The notes: generated from the letters alone by a model not told the origin. A DNA stretch of 22,902 nucleotides from UMGS1766 sp963597355 (GCA_963597355.1 CAVBPR010000008.1:1-22902), one strand, 5' to 3'; shown: positions 13,694 through 21,401, numbered from the stretch's first letter. Made by a program: numbers and translations.

Positions 13694-14473
13694 ATGTTTG
13701 AAGAATTCAAAGACAAAGTCCTGTTTGTCACCGGTGCCGCATCCGGCATGGGCCGCGCCGTCGCCGTCCGTTTTGGCAGTCTTGGATGCAAGGTAGCCGT
13801 TGCTGCACGGCGTCCGGATGCTGGCGCAGAAACGGTTCGCATGGTAGAAGAAGCTGGCGGCGAAGCTATGTTCGTCGCATGCGATGTGGCGGACGATGCA
13901 AGCGTTAAGGCCGCAATCGACGCAACAGTTGCTGCCTATGGCCACCTGGATTTCGCCTTCAATAACGCAGGCTGCGGTGCGGACGGCGTTCACATCCCGT
14001 TTGTTCCTCTGACGGACGTTACAGAAGAAGATTGGGACAAAGTCATCGACACAAATCTGAAAGGCGTTTTTCATTGCCTGAAATACGAACTGCTTCAAAT
14101 GCAGAAGCAGGGCAGCGGTGCAATTGTGAACACCGCCTCCATCGGCGGCTTGAAAATGGCCCCCATGTTCGGCGCCTATGGTCCATCCAAAGCCGGTGTA
14201 ATCGCCATTACGCAAACTGCCGCTGTTGAAAACGCAAAAGCAGGTATTCGCGTTAATGTAATTTGTCCCGGTCCGACCGAAGGAACAAATCTGATGGCAG
14301 ACAGTGTCGCCGCCGGCAGTCAGGACACTGCCTTTTTAGTGGAACATGTCATTCCCATGGGCAAGCTGGGCACTACGCAGGATGTTGCTGACAGCGTGGT
14401 CTACCTCTGCTCCAATCTGTCCGGTCATGTCACCGGAATGGCTCTGCCGGTCTGTGGCGGAATGCAGATGTGA
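13694..14473 (+). CDS. Short-chain dehydrogenase/reductase
   Basis: 259 aa, a classical SDR. The NAD(P) site TGAASGMG is at 13-20, NNAG at 90-93, and the catalytic S149, Y162 and K166 lie in NTASIGG and YGPSKAG. It ends with the usual PGPTEGTNLM and GHVTGMALPVCGGMQM. The ribosome site AAAGGAGA fixes the start at 13694 rather than 13670. It oxidises or reduces an alcohol/ketone, substrate unknown. ARRPD after the second strand suggests NADPH preference, which is tentative. The Dabb gene begins five bases after its stop, so the two are cotranscribed. Confidence 0.9.
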   Translation: MFEEFKDKVLFVTGAASGMGRAVAVRFGSLGCKVAVAARRPDAGAETVRMVEEAGGEAMFVACDVADDASVKAAIDATVAAYGHLDFAFNNAGCGADGVHIPFVPLTDVTEEDWDKVIDTNLKGVFHCLKYELLQMQKQGSGAIVNTASIGGLKMAPMFGAYGPSKAGVIAITQTAAVENAKAGIRVNVICPGPTEGTNLMADSVAAGSQDTAFLVEHVIPMGKLGTTQDVADSVVYLCSNLSGHVTGMALPVCGGMQM

Positions 14474-14478
14474 TTGCC

Positions 14479-14796
14479 ATGTTGCGACATATTTCCATGT
14501 TTCGGCTTTTGCCGGAATACCGAACACCGGAAACCATAGCGCTTTTGGAGAATCGCCTAAAGGTTTTACCAGAGCAAGTTCCCACTATTCGCTCCTGCGA
14601 AATCGGTGTAAAACCCTTTCCCATGCCGACAGAAACCCCAGATGGTCACGTGAAATTCTACGATCTGGTGCAAATCATCTCCTTTGAAACGCCGGAGGAC
14701 TGCGCTGCCTACCCCGCCAGTCAAGGTCACCTGGATTTCCTTGCTTTTTCTGAACGCTACATGGAACAGGTTGTCGGTATTGATTATCCTATATAA
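14479..14796 (+). CDS. Dabb (stress-responsive A/B barrel) domain protein
   Basis: 105 aa. MLRHISMFRLLP is the typical first strand with the family's N-terminal histidine, and FYDLVQIISFETPEDCAAYPASQGHLDFL is typical of its second half (given here as family segments FYDLVQIISF and PEDCAAYPASQGH). The family forms dimeric alpha/beta barrels; plant olivetolic acid cyclase belongs to it, but most bacterial members have no assigned reaction. The ATG at 14479 is preferred to an in-frame GTG at 14470, which overlaps the SDR stop. As the SDR's direct partner it may handle a reactive ring or ketone intermediate (inference). Confidence 0.8.
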   Translation: MLRHISMFRLLPEYRTPETIALLENRLKVLPEQVPTIRSCEIGVKPFPMPTETPDGHVKFYDLVQIISFETPEDCAAYPASQGHLDFLAFSERYMEQVVGIDYPI

Positions 14797-14805
14797 TGTT
14801 TTATA

Positions 14806-14839
14806 AAAAATCCTCTGTCGTCCTGACAGAGGATTTTTC
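14806..14839. terminator. Bidirectional terminator between Dabb and CoaX genes
   Basis: AAAAATCCTCTGTC (14806-14819) pairs perfectly with GACAGAGGATTTTT (14825-14838). A-rich and T-rich flanks serve both convergent genes. Confidence 0.9.
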
Positions 14840-14841
14840 TA

Positions 14842-15627
14842 TTATTTATTTCTCTTGCGCTTGACTGTGTTCTTTTCGTAGATAATTCGCAATCCATCCA
14901 ACTGCAACGACTCATCCAGATGAATTTTCCTGCGGCAATACGGTGCAACCAAGGGACTGGCCCCGCCTGTAATGACCACAGTAACCGGTTCCCCTAATTC
15001 TTCTTCCACACCTGCCGTCAATCCATCGATCATAGCTGCACAGCCATATACTGCACCGGACTGCATGCAGCTGACCGTACTGGAACAAATCAATTTCGAC
15101 GGCGGCGTTAATGTGATGTAGGGCAACTGCGCCGCACTGGCCGACATGGCATCCACGGAAACCCGTAGCCCGGGGATCAAAGCTCCGCCAACATAAGCAC
15201 CGTCTTTATTGATCACCGACATGGTTGTGGCTGTCTCCATGTCAAAAATGGCAATCGGCTTTGGATATTTCTCCAGCGCGGCCACCGCATTCACCACCAT
15301 ATCACTGCCTAACTGCCCCGGGTCGTCAATCCGAATGTTCAGGCCGGTTTTAATTCCGGAACCGACCACCAGAATACGCTTGCCAATCAGTCGCTCCAGC
15401 GCATTGGACACAATCGTCGTCAACGACGGAACAACGGAGGAAAGGATCGCTCCTTCAATATCTGCAGATGCAACTTTGTACATGCCCAGCAAATCCCGAA
15501 TCAGCAACACATATTCGTCGCCGGTTTTGTTGCGGTCGCTCGCACAACGGGCCGTAAAGCGAAGCTCTTTCCCTTCATAACCTCCCATTAGCAGGTTCAT
15601 GTTCCCAATGTCAATTGTTAAAATCAC
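14842..15627 (-). CDS. coaX: Type III pantothenate kinase-like protein (CoaX) with altered motifs
   Basis: About 261 aa, normal CoaX length. CoaX phosphorylates pantothenate as the first step of coenzyme A synthesis. The ASKHA fold motifs are recognisable: DIGNMNLLMG (usually DxGNTN), GSDMVVNAVAA (usually GADR), DMETATTMSV (usually DFGTATT) and GGALIPGLRVSVDAMSASAAQLP (family segment). Catalytic aspartates are kept, but T to M, R to M and G to E changes fall in the phosphate-binding and neighbouring motifs. It is either a divergent active enzyme or a paralogue with a changed role. GTG at 15627 follows AAGGGG at good distance and is preferred to ATG at 15648. Confidence 0.8.
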   Translation of the reverse strand: MILTIDIGNMNLLMGGYEGKELRFTARCASDRNKTGDEYVLLIRDLLGMYKVASADIEGAILSSVVPSLTTIVSNALERLIGKRILVVGSGIKTGLNIRIDDPGQLGSDMVVNAVAALEKYPKPIAIFDMETATTMSVINKDGAYVGGALIPGLRVSVDAMSASAAQLPYITLTPPSKLICSSTVSCMQSGAVYGCAAMIDGLTAGVEEELGEPVTVVITGGASPLVAPYCRRKIHLDESLQLDGLRIIYEKNTVKRKRNK

Positions 15628-15706
15628 TGTGCCACACCCCTTATCCACTATAAATCACAATATCATCCTATTTATACTAACATAATTCATAGTAAACGGT
15701 AAACAG

Positions 15707-15744
15707 AAAAATGTCGACTTACTGGTTTCTCAGTAAGTCGACAT
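15707..15744 (-). terminator. Terminator of the metK-nitrilase operon
   Basis: ATGTCGACTTACTG (15711-15724) pairs perfectly with 15731-15744. On the minus strand it runs into TTTTCTGTTT. Confidence 0.88.
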
Positions 15745-15750
15745 CTTGTT

Positions 15751-16551
15751 TTAATATAGATCGGTTCTCCGGTGTGTAAGGCAGGGCAGTTTTTCACGAA
15801 CTGCGGTTAATTGATCCAGGTCAATTTCTCCCAACGCAATCCCCTGTCCTTCTTTTACTTCCGCGATGATTTCTCCCCAGGGGTTGATAATCATAGAATG
15901 CCCGTAAGCATCCCCCTTACCGCCCCACTGATCCGCAGCAATGACAAAACAGGTGTTTTCAATTGCCCGGGCACGCAGCAACACTTCCCAGTGGGCTCTC
16001 CCCGTCTGGGCTGCAAACATTGCGGGAACACACAAAATCTGTGCTCCCCGAACCGTCAGCTGACGATACAACTCCGGGAAACGAAGGTCATAGCAAACAC
16101 TGAGACCCAAATGCCCCAACTCTGTATCAGCTGTAACGATACGCTCCCCCGGCTGGATCAATCGGGATTCCTTTCGGACCTCTCCATCCGGCAAAGTCAC
16201 ATCAAAGAGATGAGTTTTATCATAGCGTGCTACACGCTCGCCTTTCGGGTTCAGGAGAATCGACGTATTTCTATGCCGTCCGTTTTCTCCGGGGGTGAAG
16301 ATCGTGCCACACAAGATCCAGATATTATGCTCCTTTGCCTTTTGGGCCATACGCGTCAGAGTTACACTGTCCTCAAGGGACTCCACTCTTGTACGGCCTC
16401 CGTCATAGCAGGTAAAGTTTTCCGGAAAGACAATCAGCCGTGCGCCTTGCTCTGCGGCCTGTTCCACAAACCGCTCTGCAGTTGAAAGATTTTCCTCCCA
16501 TGGGTGGCTGGTATCGATTTGCACCGCCGCAGCTAAAAAACGTCTTTCCAT
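15751..16551 (-). CDS. Nitrilase-family amidase, MtnU/omega-amidase-like
   Basis: 266 aa with the complete nitrilase triad: E44 in FPENF, K112 in YDKTHLFDV and C153 in SVCYDLRFPE. RARAIENTCFVIAADQWG and GHSMIINPWGEII are typical of the Nit/omega-amidase branch. Such enzymes hydrolyse the side amide of alpha-keto acid amides or deaminated glutathione. The start overlaps the metK stop by one base (TAATG), so it is translated with metK under the SAM riboswitch. Bacillus subtilis has a related enzyme, MtnU, in its methionine-salvage gene set, where omega-amidase would drive glutamine-dependent transamination of the methionine keto acid. That makes a methionine-salvage role the best guess here (inference). 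Confidence 0.85.
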   Translation of the reverse strand: MERRFLAAAVQIDTSHPWEENLSTAERFVEQAAEQGARLIVFPENFTCYDGGRTRVESLEDSVTLTRMAQKAKEHNIWILCGTIFTPGENGRHRNTSILLNPKGERVARYDKTHLFDVTLPDGEVRKESRLIQPGERIVTADTELGHLGLSVCYDLRFPELYRQLTVRGAQILCVPAMFAAQTGRAHWEVLLRARAIENTCFVIAADQWGGKGDAYGHSMIINPWGEIIAEVKEGQGIALGEIDLDQLTAVREKLPCLTHRRTDLY

Positions 16552-17732
16552 TACAGATATGCTTTGAGCTCGTCCACCTTGTTTAATCTCTCCCAGGGAA
16601 GATCCAACTCAGGACGGCCAAAGTGGCCATATGCTGCAGTCTGCTCATAAATCGGACGACGCAGATCCAAATAGGAAATAATCGATGCAGGACGGAGATC
16701 GAATGTACGCTGCACAATCTCAGACAGCTGTTCATCGGAAAGGACGCCCGTCCCCTGCGTATCTACAAGGACAGAAACCGGATGTGCAACACCGATTGCA
16801 TATGCCAGTTCAATCTGGCAGCGCTTTGCCAGTCCCGCTGCAACAATGTTCTTTGCCACGTGCCGTGCCATGTATGCGGCGGAACGATCCACCTTCGTTG
16901 GGTCCTTACCGGAGAAGCATCCGCCGCCATGCGCTGCGGCTCCGCCATAAGTATCAACAATAATCTTTCGACCGGTCAGTCCAGTGTCGCCGCAGGGGCC
17001 GCCGACTACAAACCGGCCAGTAGGATTCACATAAAGCTTTGTCTCCTCCCGAAGGAACTGGGCCGGCAATACCGGCTTAATTACTTCTTCAATTACAGCT
17101 TCCCGCAGATCTTTCAAGGCAATTTCCGGTGCATGCTGGGTGGAAACAACGATGGCTGGGCACCATTCTACCTGGTTGTTTTCATCATAAGAGACGGTCA
17201 CCTGCGTCTTGCCATCCGGGCGCAGCCATGGCAGAGTGCCGTTCTTACGCACTTCTGTCAGGCGATGGGACAGCTGATGTGCCAGAGAAATCGGAGCCGG
17301 CATCAGTTCCGGAGTCTCGTTGCAGGCAAAACCGAACATCATTCCCTGGTCGCCTGCGCCAACCAGATCCGCCGCATCCTGTTCACTCTCCTTGTACTCC
17401 ATGGAATGGTCAACACCCATTGCAATATCAGGAGACTGTTCATCAATGCTGGTCAAAACAGCGCAGCTCTTTGCATCAAAACCGGAAGCGGAATCGGTAT
17501 AACCGATGCGCTCTACGGTCTTGCGAACGATAGAAGGAATGTCCGCATATGCGCTGGTGCTGATTTCACCCATTACCATCACCATGCCGGTTGTAGTTAC
17601 CGTCTCGCAAGCAACGCGGCCGTTGGGATCCTGCTCCAGAATTGCATCCAAAACTGCGTCCGAAATTTGGTCGCAGATTTTGTCGGGATGTCCTTCTGTC
17701 ACGGACTCTGATGTAAAAATATGATTCTTCAT
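16551..17732 (-). CDS. metK: S-adenosylmethionine synthetase
   Basis: 393 aa, full length. It makes SAM from methionine and ATP in the cytosol. Signature motifs: GHPDKICDQISD near the N-terminus, DLVGAGDQGMMFGFAC (about 115-130) and GGGCFSGKDPTKVDRSAAYMAR (family segments GGGCFSGKD and PTKVDRS). The usual GGGAFSGKD has Ala where this has Cys, a mild change. The start at 17732 (MKNHIF) follows AAAGGAAA; the upstream in-frame ATG at 17798 lies in the riboswitch terminator. Regulated by the SAM-I riboswitch upstream and coupled to the amidase gene. Confidence 0.97.
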   Translation of the reverse strand: MKNHIFTSESVTEGHPDKICDQISDAVLDAILEQDPNGRVACETVTTTGMVMVMGEISTSAYADIPSIVRKTVERIGYTDSASGFDAKSCAVLTSIDEQSPDIAMGVDHSMEYKESEQDAADLVGAGDQGMMFGFACNETPELMPAPISLAHQLSHRLTEVRKNGTLPWLRPDGKTQVTVSYDENNQVEWCPAIVVSTQHAPEIALKDLREAVIEEVIKPVLPAQFLREETKLYVNPTGRFVVGGPCGDTGLTGRKIIVDTYGGAAAHGGGCFSGKDPTKVDRSAAYMARHVAKNIVAAGLAKRCQIELAYAIGVAHPVSVLVDTQGTGVLSDEQLSEIVQRTFDLRPASIISYLDLRRPIYEQTAAYGHFGRPELDLPWERLNKVDELKAYL

Positions 17733-17781
17733 GGCTTGTTTCCTTTCTTCGATGAGTATTTTTTGAAACAGCCCCGAAAAG

Positions 17782-17809
17782 AAAAAATCACGTTCCAAGG
17801 CGGAACGTG
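17782..17809 (-). terminator. Riboswitch-controlled terminator before metK
   Basis: On the minus strand CACGTTCC (17809-17802) pairs with GGAACGTG (17796-17789), followed by ATTTTTTC. SAM binding to the aptamer would favour this hairpin. Confidence 0.88.
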
Positions 17810-17940
17810 TCTTCTGTAAGTACCCTCATCTTTCGATACATACCGCCGGAATTAGCACCTTGCTCCGACAGATCGCTCTGTCTTCTTTGCAGGTTGCTGG
17901 GCTTCATCGGGCCGATCCCTCCACCGCTCTTGATAAGGCT
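17810..17940 (-). ncRNA. SAM-I (S-box) riboswitch aptamer
   Basis: On the minus strand the conserved order is clear: CTTATCAAGAG with GGTGGAGGGA, CGGCCCGATGAAGCCC and GCAACC, then GGTGCTAATTCC, closing with GATGAGGG. P1 pairs CCTTATC (about 17938-17932) with GATGAGG (17830-17824). It is a transcriptional off-switch when SAM is plentiful. Confidence 0.96.
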
Positions 17941-17960
17941 GTTCAATTTTTAACATATAC

Positions 17961-17988
17961 ATTATAAAATATTTCTTCTTATTGTCAA
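17961..17988 (-). promoter_or_regulatory. Promoter of the metK operon
   Basis: On the minus strand TTGACA (17988-17983), 16-bp spacer, TATAAT (17966-17961), 20 bp ahead of the riboswitch. Confidence 0.88.
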
Positions 17989-18044
17989 GCATTATTTTCC
18001 CGCTTGAACGGCAGTAATGGAAAATTTTTTATTTTTGCAAATCA

Positions 18045-18072
18045 CCTCGGCTGCGCATCGTGACAGCCGAGG
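18045..18072 (-). terminator. Terminator of the Nudix gene
   Basis: CCTCGGCTG (18045-18053) pairs with CAGCCGAGG (18064-18072) right after the gene's end. The T-tail on the minus strand is weak. Confidence 0.65.
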
Positions 18073-18081
18073 CGCTTCAAA

Positions 18082-18477
18082 TCATTGGTGCTCCTTGTAG
18101 GATTCAAGGATAAAATCGTTGATGGTTTTATCCGCCGGACAGAATTCAAAGTCAGGAATTTCGCTTGGCAAGATCCAACAAAGGTCGTTGTGCTCCAGTA
18201 ATGTGATCTCACCTTCTAAAATAGAGGCATGGAAGAGAGTCAAATGAATTGTGATGTCCGGATACTCGTGTACCACATCAAAGAATTTCGAGTGGACAGA
18301 TACAATTATGCCCAATTCCTCTTTGCATTCCCGAACAAGCGCTTCTTCTTTCGTCTCCCCCGGTTCTACTTTTCCCCCAACGTATTCCCAAAGCAATGCT
18401 CTGGCTTTATTCGACGGTCTTTGACAAATCAAAAATCGATCCTTATCCCATATTAAGGCCGCAACAACTTCAACCAT
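18082..18477 (-). CDS. Nudix hydrolase, MutT/8-oxo-dGTPase-like
   Basis: 131 aa, normal length. The full Nudix box lies at 35-57, G-x5-E41-x7-R49-E50-x2-E53-E54-x-G-I, after VEVVAALIWDKDRFLICQRP and WEYVGGKVEPGE. This build is typical of small MutT-like enzymes that remove oxidised dGTP from the nucleotide pool; other pyrophosphate substrates are possible. AAAGGAG precedes the ATG. It appears monocistronic. Confidence 0.9.
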   Translation of the reverse strand: MVEVVAALIWDKDRFLICQRPSNKARALLWEYVGGKVEPGETKEEALVRECKEELGIIVSVHSKFFDVVHEYPDITIHLTLFHASILEGEITLLEHNDLCWILPSEIPDFEFCPADKTINDFILESYKEHQ

Positions 18478-18640
18478 GTTTTTTACTCCTTTATAAGCTC
18501 AAAATTCTACTGTAAATAATCCGGAAGCACACTGTCCATATGTTGTCCTTTCCCTTTCTTTCATAGAAACCTTTTTCCAGGGCTTTTCTTCTCGCATTTT
18601 TTATATTTTTCTGCTTTTCATCAAAATTGGATAACGCCCT

Positions 18641-19189
18641 TCATCTCACACGACTCATAAGAATGCCGCCATTGTCCTTTAACCATTGATTCCATTTATC
18701 ATACTCGGGATAGGCTTTTCGAGCTTCCCTGTAAAAGCGCTCAGAATGGTTCATCTCTTTGCGATGGCACAACTCGTGGACAACAACGCAGTCAATCACC
18801 TTCGGCGGAGTAAGCATCAAAAGACAGTTGAAATTCAAATTTCCTTTGCTGGAACAACTGCCCCATTTGGTCCGCTGGCATCGAATGGTAATGTTCCCGT
18901 AGGTGACACCAACTATCTTTGCGAACAAAGCAACCCTTTGGGGAATATACTCCAGTGCCTTTTGGGCAAGAATTTTTATTTCATCATTCGAAAGAAGCCC
19001 CCTCTTTTCCGCCTCTCTCTCTTTCTCCGCATTCTTTCTGATTTTATCCTTCATCCAGGATTCATGTTCTGCGACAAATTCGTCAATCTTTTTCTGCGAA
19101 CATCGGTTTGGCGCACGGACAATGACATCCGTTCCCCTAATCTCGATCGCCAAAGTTTTTCTCGCGCTTCGAATCAGCTGATACTCCAT
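18641..19189 (-). CDS. YgjP-like (M48-type) zinc metallopeptidase-fold protein
   Basis: 182 aa. The family pattern is complete: RTKWGSCSSKGNLNFN (about 106-121), then VVHELCH at 136-142 and the third ligand in NHSERFY (H148), followed by YPEYDKW. The HExxH histidines bind zinc. E. coli YgjP has been reported as a nucleotide pyrophosphatase-like protein, but a protease role is generally annotated; the function is not settled. Residues 30-75 form a charged helical insert. The upstream ribosome site is weak. Confidence 0.85.
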   Translation of the reverse strand: MEYQLIRSARKTLAIEIRGTDVIVRAPNRCSQKKIDEFVAEHESWMKDKIRKNAEKEREAEKRGLLSNDEIKILAQKALEYIPQRVALFAKIVGVTYGNITIRCQRTKWGSCSSKGNLNFNCLLMLTPPKVIDCVVVHELCHRKEMNHSERFYREARKAYPEYDKWNQWLKDNGGILMSRVR

Positions 19190-19309
19190 ACAACACGCTC
19201 TTTTCTCGAATGGAAAGATGCATTAATTCTACCATATTATTATATGTTTTGGATCTCTTTCTTCAAAATCGGGTGATATTTTTCTCCGAATGATTTTTTT
19301 CAATAAAAG

Positions 19310-19344
19310 AATCCGCGGAGGAAGCGTGTGCTCCTCCGCGGATT
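19310..19344 (-). terminator. Terminator of the hydrolase/membrane-protein operon
   Basis: AATCCGCGGAGGA (19310-19322) pairs perfectly with TCCTCCGCGGATT (19332-19344). On the minus strand it leads into TCTTTTATTG. Confidence 0.9.
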
Positions 19345-19384
19345 TCCTTATTGAACTGTCATTTCAGGACTTTTAAAATTCTGC

Positions 19385-19837
19385 TTAGCCCTCACGAACG
19401 CACAAAGCCTGAGCTGCTTTTGTGCTGGGAATCATCACAATCAGCGCTGTGATATAAGCGACCAGGAAGATTGCAGGCAGCTTGCCGGCCCATACAGCAA
19501 AATACGCAACACCAAGTGTATAACCAAATTCACAATACATGAGGATGAAGCTCATCAGCACAACCAGCAACGCAACGATGAAAAAGATGCGGACAAAATA
19601 TGCTCCGATGCTCTCCATTTTCAGATGGAACGCTTTCACAAAGATGTTTCCGAATCCGAGCAGGTCAATCAATGTTTCAAGAGTCAGGTTCAGGCAAAAT
19701 CCATAGATCATATTGATCAGCAAAGTCATGCCGGTCAATTTTCCTTGTGCCGCCAGGGAGAAAATAGAAACGGCCAGCGTAATAAAGAATGCCAGAAAAA
19801 CGTTGAATACAACGGGAAAACTACTCTTCTTGCACAT
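19385..19837 (-). CDS. Four-TM membrane protein, partner of the phloretin-hydrolase-like gene
   Basis: 150 aa with about four hydrophobic helices (roughly 8-30, 37-62, 76-103 and 118-141) and a short polar C-terminus. No transporter signature is recognised. A GAGGAGAG ribosome site precedes the ATG at 19837, 23 bp after the stop of the DAPG-hydrolase-family gene, and the terminator follows, so the two form an operon. It could help substrate or product cross the membrane; this is inferred only from the pairing. Confidence 0.65.
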   Translation of the reverse strand: MCKKSSFPVVFNVFLAFFITLAVSIFSLAAQGKLTGMTLLINMIYGFCLNLTLETLIDLLGFGNIFVKAFHLKMESIGAYFVRIFFIVALLVVLMSFILMYCEFGYTLGVAYFAVWAGKLPAIFLVAYITALIVMIPSTKAAQALCVREG

Positions 19838-19860
19838 ATTATTTCTCTCCTCTTTTGATC

Positions 19861-20664
19861 TTACCAGTTATCTTTTTCTTCTGCATACAGGCTGGGTAAG
19901 AAGGAAGCCAAATTTCCAAACTCCTTCAGGTTATGGGCGAACAGTCCCTGCGGTACAACAACAGGCACCTTTACGCCATCGGGCAAAAGCTTGACCAGCT
20001 TGCCGTCCACCAGACCATAGCCAATCCAGAAACGGCTGCGCAATTCAATGCCGCCTTCAATGTTGCGCACCATGTGAGTCATAATGGCGGCAACGCCTTC
20101 GCCCGGCGTAGGACCATGGCCGTTGGCGCACATCATGGTGGGGCATGCCTCGGTTCCAACCTTCTCTTCCTCATAGCCCAGCTCATGAGGATAACGGAAT
20201 TCCAGAATCAGGCGCTCCGGACCCGGGCCAACATCCTCCAGCACATCGTGCACGGTGCCCCATGTTTTTTCACGCATAGGCACATTGGGATCCAGCACCT
20301 TTTCCGGCATCTGCTGACGGGCATAAAAATGATCTTCCGGATCCCAGATACGATAACGCATATCATTCAGACCGTGCCAGGCAAACCACCACTCGAACAT
20401 CTCCGCTGTTACGCCGGGCATTTTGGTGCAGTTTGCAACATAGCCAGTTCCGTTCGGCATGACGCAATAGCCAATCTCGCCGGGCAGGTACCCGGGATTG
20501 AACAAATCATTTCTCCGTTCAATTGGCAATGCCTCTTCCGGATTCATGGGACCCGCTTCCAAAATTGCGAGCTTTTCTGCTGGAATGGGAGCAATGGGCT
20601 TGTCATAATATTTAGAATAAGACAAGGCACGTTCCTCAGGTTTTAAAACAGGTCTTTGGCTCAT
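19861..20664 (-). CDS. DAPG/phloretin hydrolase-family C-C hydrolase
   Basis: 267 aa. It resembles the PhlG (2,4-diacetylphloroglucinol hydrolase)/phloretin hydrolase family: MPGVTAEMFEWWFAWHGLND followed by MRYRIWDPEDHF, LILEFRYPHELG, THMVRNIEGGIELRSRFWIG and FAHNLKEFGNLASFLPSLY. These zinc enzymes cleave the C-C bond between an acyl group and a phloroglucinol-type ring; gut anaerobes use phloretin hydrolase in flavonoid breakdown. H97 in WWFAWH and H244/E248 in HNLKE fit the known zinc ligand pattern of PhlG; the fourth ligand is not assigned here. The start at 20664 follows AAAGGAGACG. The substrate is unproven; other aryl ketones are possible. It is cotranscribed with a membrane protein and lies downstream of a TetR gene. 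Confidence 0.8.
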   Translation of the reverse strand: MSQRPVLKPEERALSYSKYYDKPIAPIPAEKLAILEAGPMNPEEALPIERRNDLFNPGYLPGEIGYCVMPNGTGYVANCTKMPGVTAEMFEWWFAWHGLNDMRYRIWDPEDHFYARQQMPEKVLDPNVPMREKTWGTVHDVLEDVGPGPERLILEFRYPHELGYEEEKVGTEACPTMMCANGHGPTPGEGVAAIMTHMVRNIEGGIELRSRFWIGYGLVDGKLVKLLPDGVKVPVVVPQGLFAHNLKEFGNLASFLPSLYAEEKDNW

Positions 20665-20714
20665 AATTCTCGTCTCCTTTTTCGTTGAACCGATCGCGTT
20701 TTCTAACTGTCTGT

Positions 20715-20756
20715 AGTATAACAAAACAGGTGTGCCTGATATAGCACACCTGTTTT
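20715..20756. promoter_or_regulatory. 13-bp inverted repeat upstream of the hydrolase gene
   Basis: AAAACAGGTGTGC (20723-20735) and GCACACCTGTTTT (20744-20756) are perfect arms around an 8-nt loop. It follows the end of the TetR gene, so it can act as that gene's terminator. A TATACT (20720-20715, minus strand) lies immediately after it, so it also covers the presumed -35 region of the hydrolase promoter and could be an operator. GTGAA-cact-TTCAC at 20772-20785 is a second small palindrome in the same gap. Confidence 0.6.
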
Positions 20757-20834
20757 TACAGTGAATTTTTAGTGAACACTTTCACAGTTTTTGTTCGCTG
20801 CTAAACATTTTTGTTGTGAGTTTTTCACAAGTAT

Positions 20835-21401
20835 TTACGAATTCCAGCGAATTAAAATGCGATCCAGCAATTGATCCATGTAGCTGATCAATCGCTCTTC
20901 TGAAATATTCGGTTCTTCAAAAATGGTATATGTATACAAACCGATCAGCGAGGATGCAAAGATCACTCCCTGTATAATTGCGTCCTCCTCTGACACATTC
21001 CGTCGGCGCAGCTTCGCCCGCAAACTCTTGTCAATATCGCGTTTCCACCGATAGACAAACATCGGGTCGCCTTTTTGACCCAACAGGGCACGATACCAGT
21101 CAATATTCTCCCGAATATGCTGAACTGTTTTTCTTGCGTTCTCGGAACCTTCTCCATGCATCAGCACATCCGGCAAATTACCGCAATATTCCCATAGCTG
21201 CGCCAGAAGTCGTTCCTCCACCTGCTGTAAGACAGCATATTTATCGGAAAAATACAAATAGAAGGTGGAACGGGAAACGTGGCTTTCCTGACAAATTGAT
21301 GCAACATTAACGCCGTCAATCCCTACTTTTTCATACAAGCGTAGGAAGCCAGCTTCTATATCTGCAATCGTATTCAAACGATTTAATTCTTTTCTGGTCA
21401 T
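20835..21401 (-). CDS. TetR-family transcriptional regulator
   Basis: 188 aa. The N-terminal HTH is typical: IADIEAGFLRLYEKVGIDGV followed by VASICQESHVSRSTFYLYFSDKYAVL (as segments VASICQESHVSRSTFYLYF and SDKYAVL). The C-terminal ligand domain includes WYRALLGQKGDPMFVYRWK and ends LLDRILIRWN, with the pattern of the Clostridia TetR-C group. GGAGG precedes the ATG. It lies between the CoA-transferase operon and the hydrolase operon, all on the minus strand, and may control either or both. Confidence 0.88.
   Translation of the reverse strand: MTRKELNRLNTIADIEAGFLRLYEKVGIDGVNVASICQESHVSRSTFYLYFSDKYAVLQQVEERLLAQLWEYCGNLPDVLMHGEGSENARKTVQHIRENIDWYRALLGQKGDPMFVYRWKRDIDKSLRAKLRRRNVSEEDAIIQGVIFASSLIGLYTYTIFEEPNISEERLISYMDQLLDRILIRWNS

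Noticed and set aside
16623..17711. 362-codon plus-strand frame opposite metK
   Set aside because: metK is unmistakable on the other strand; the frame reads as its shadow.
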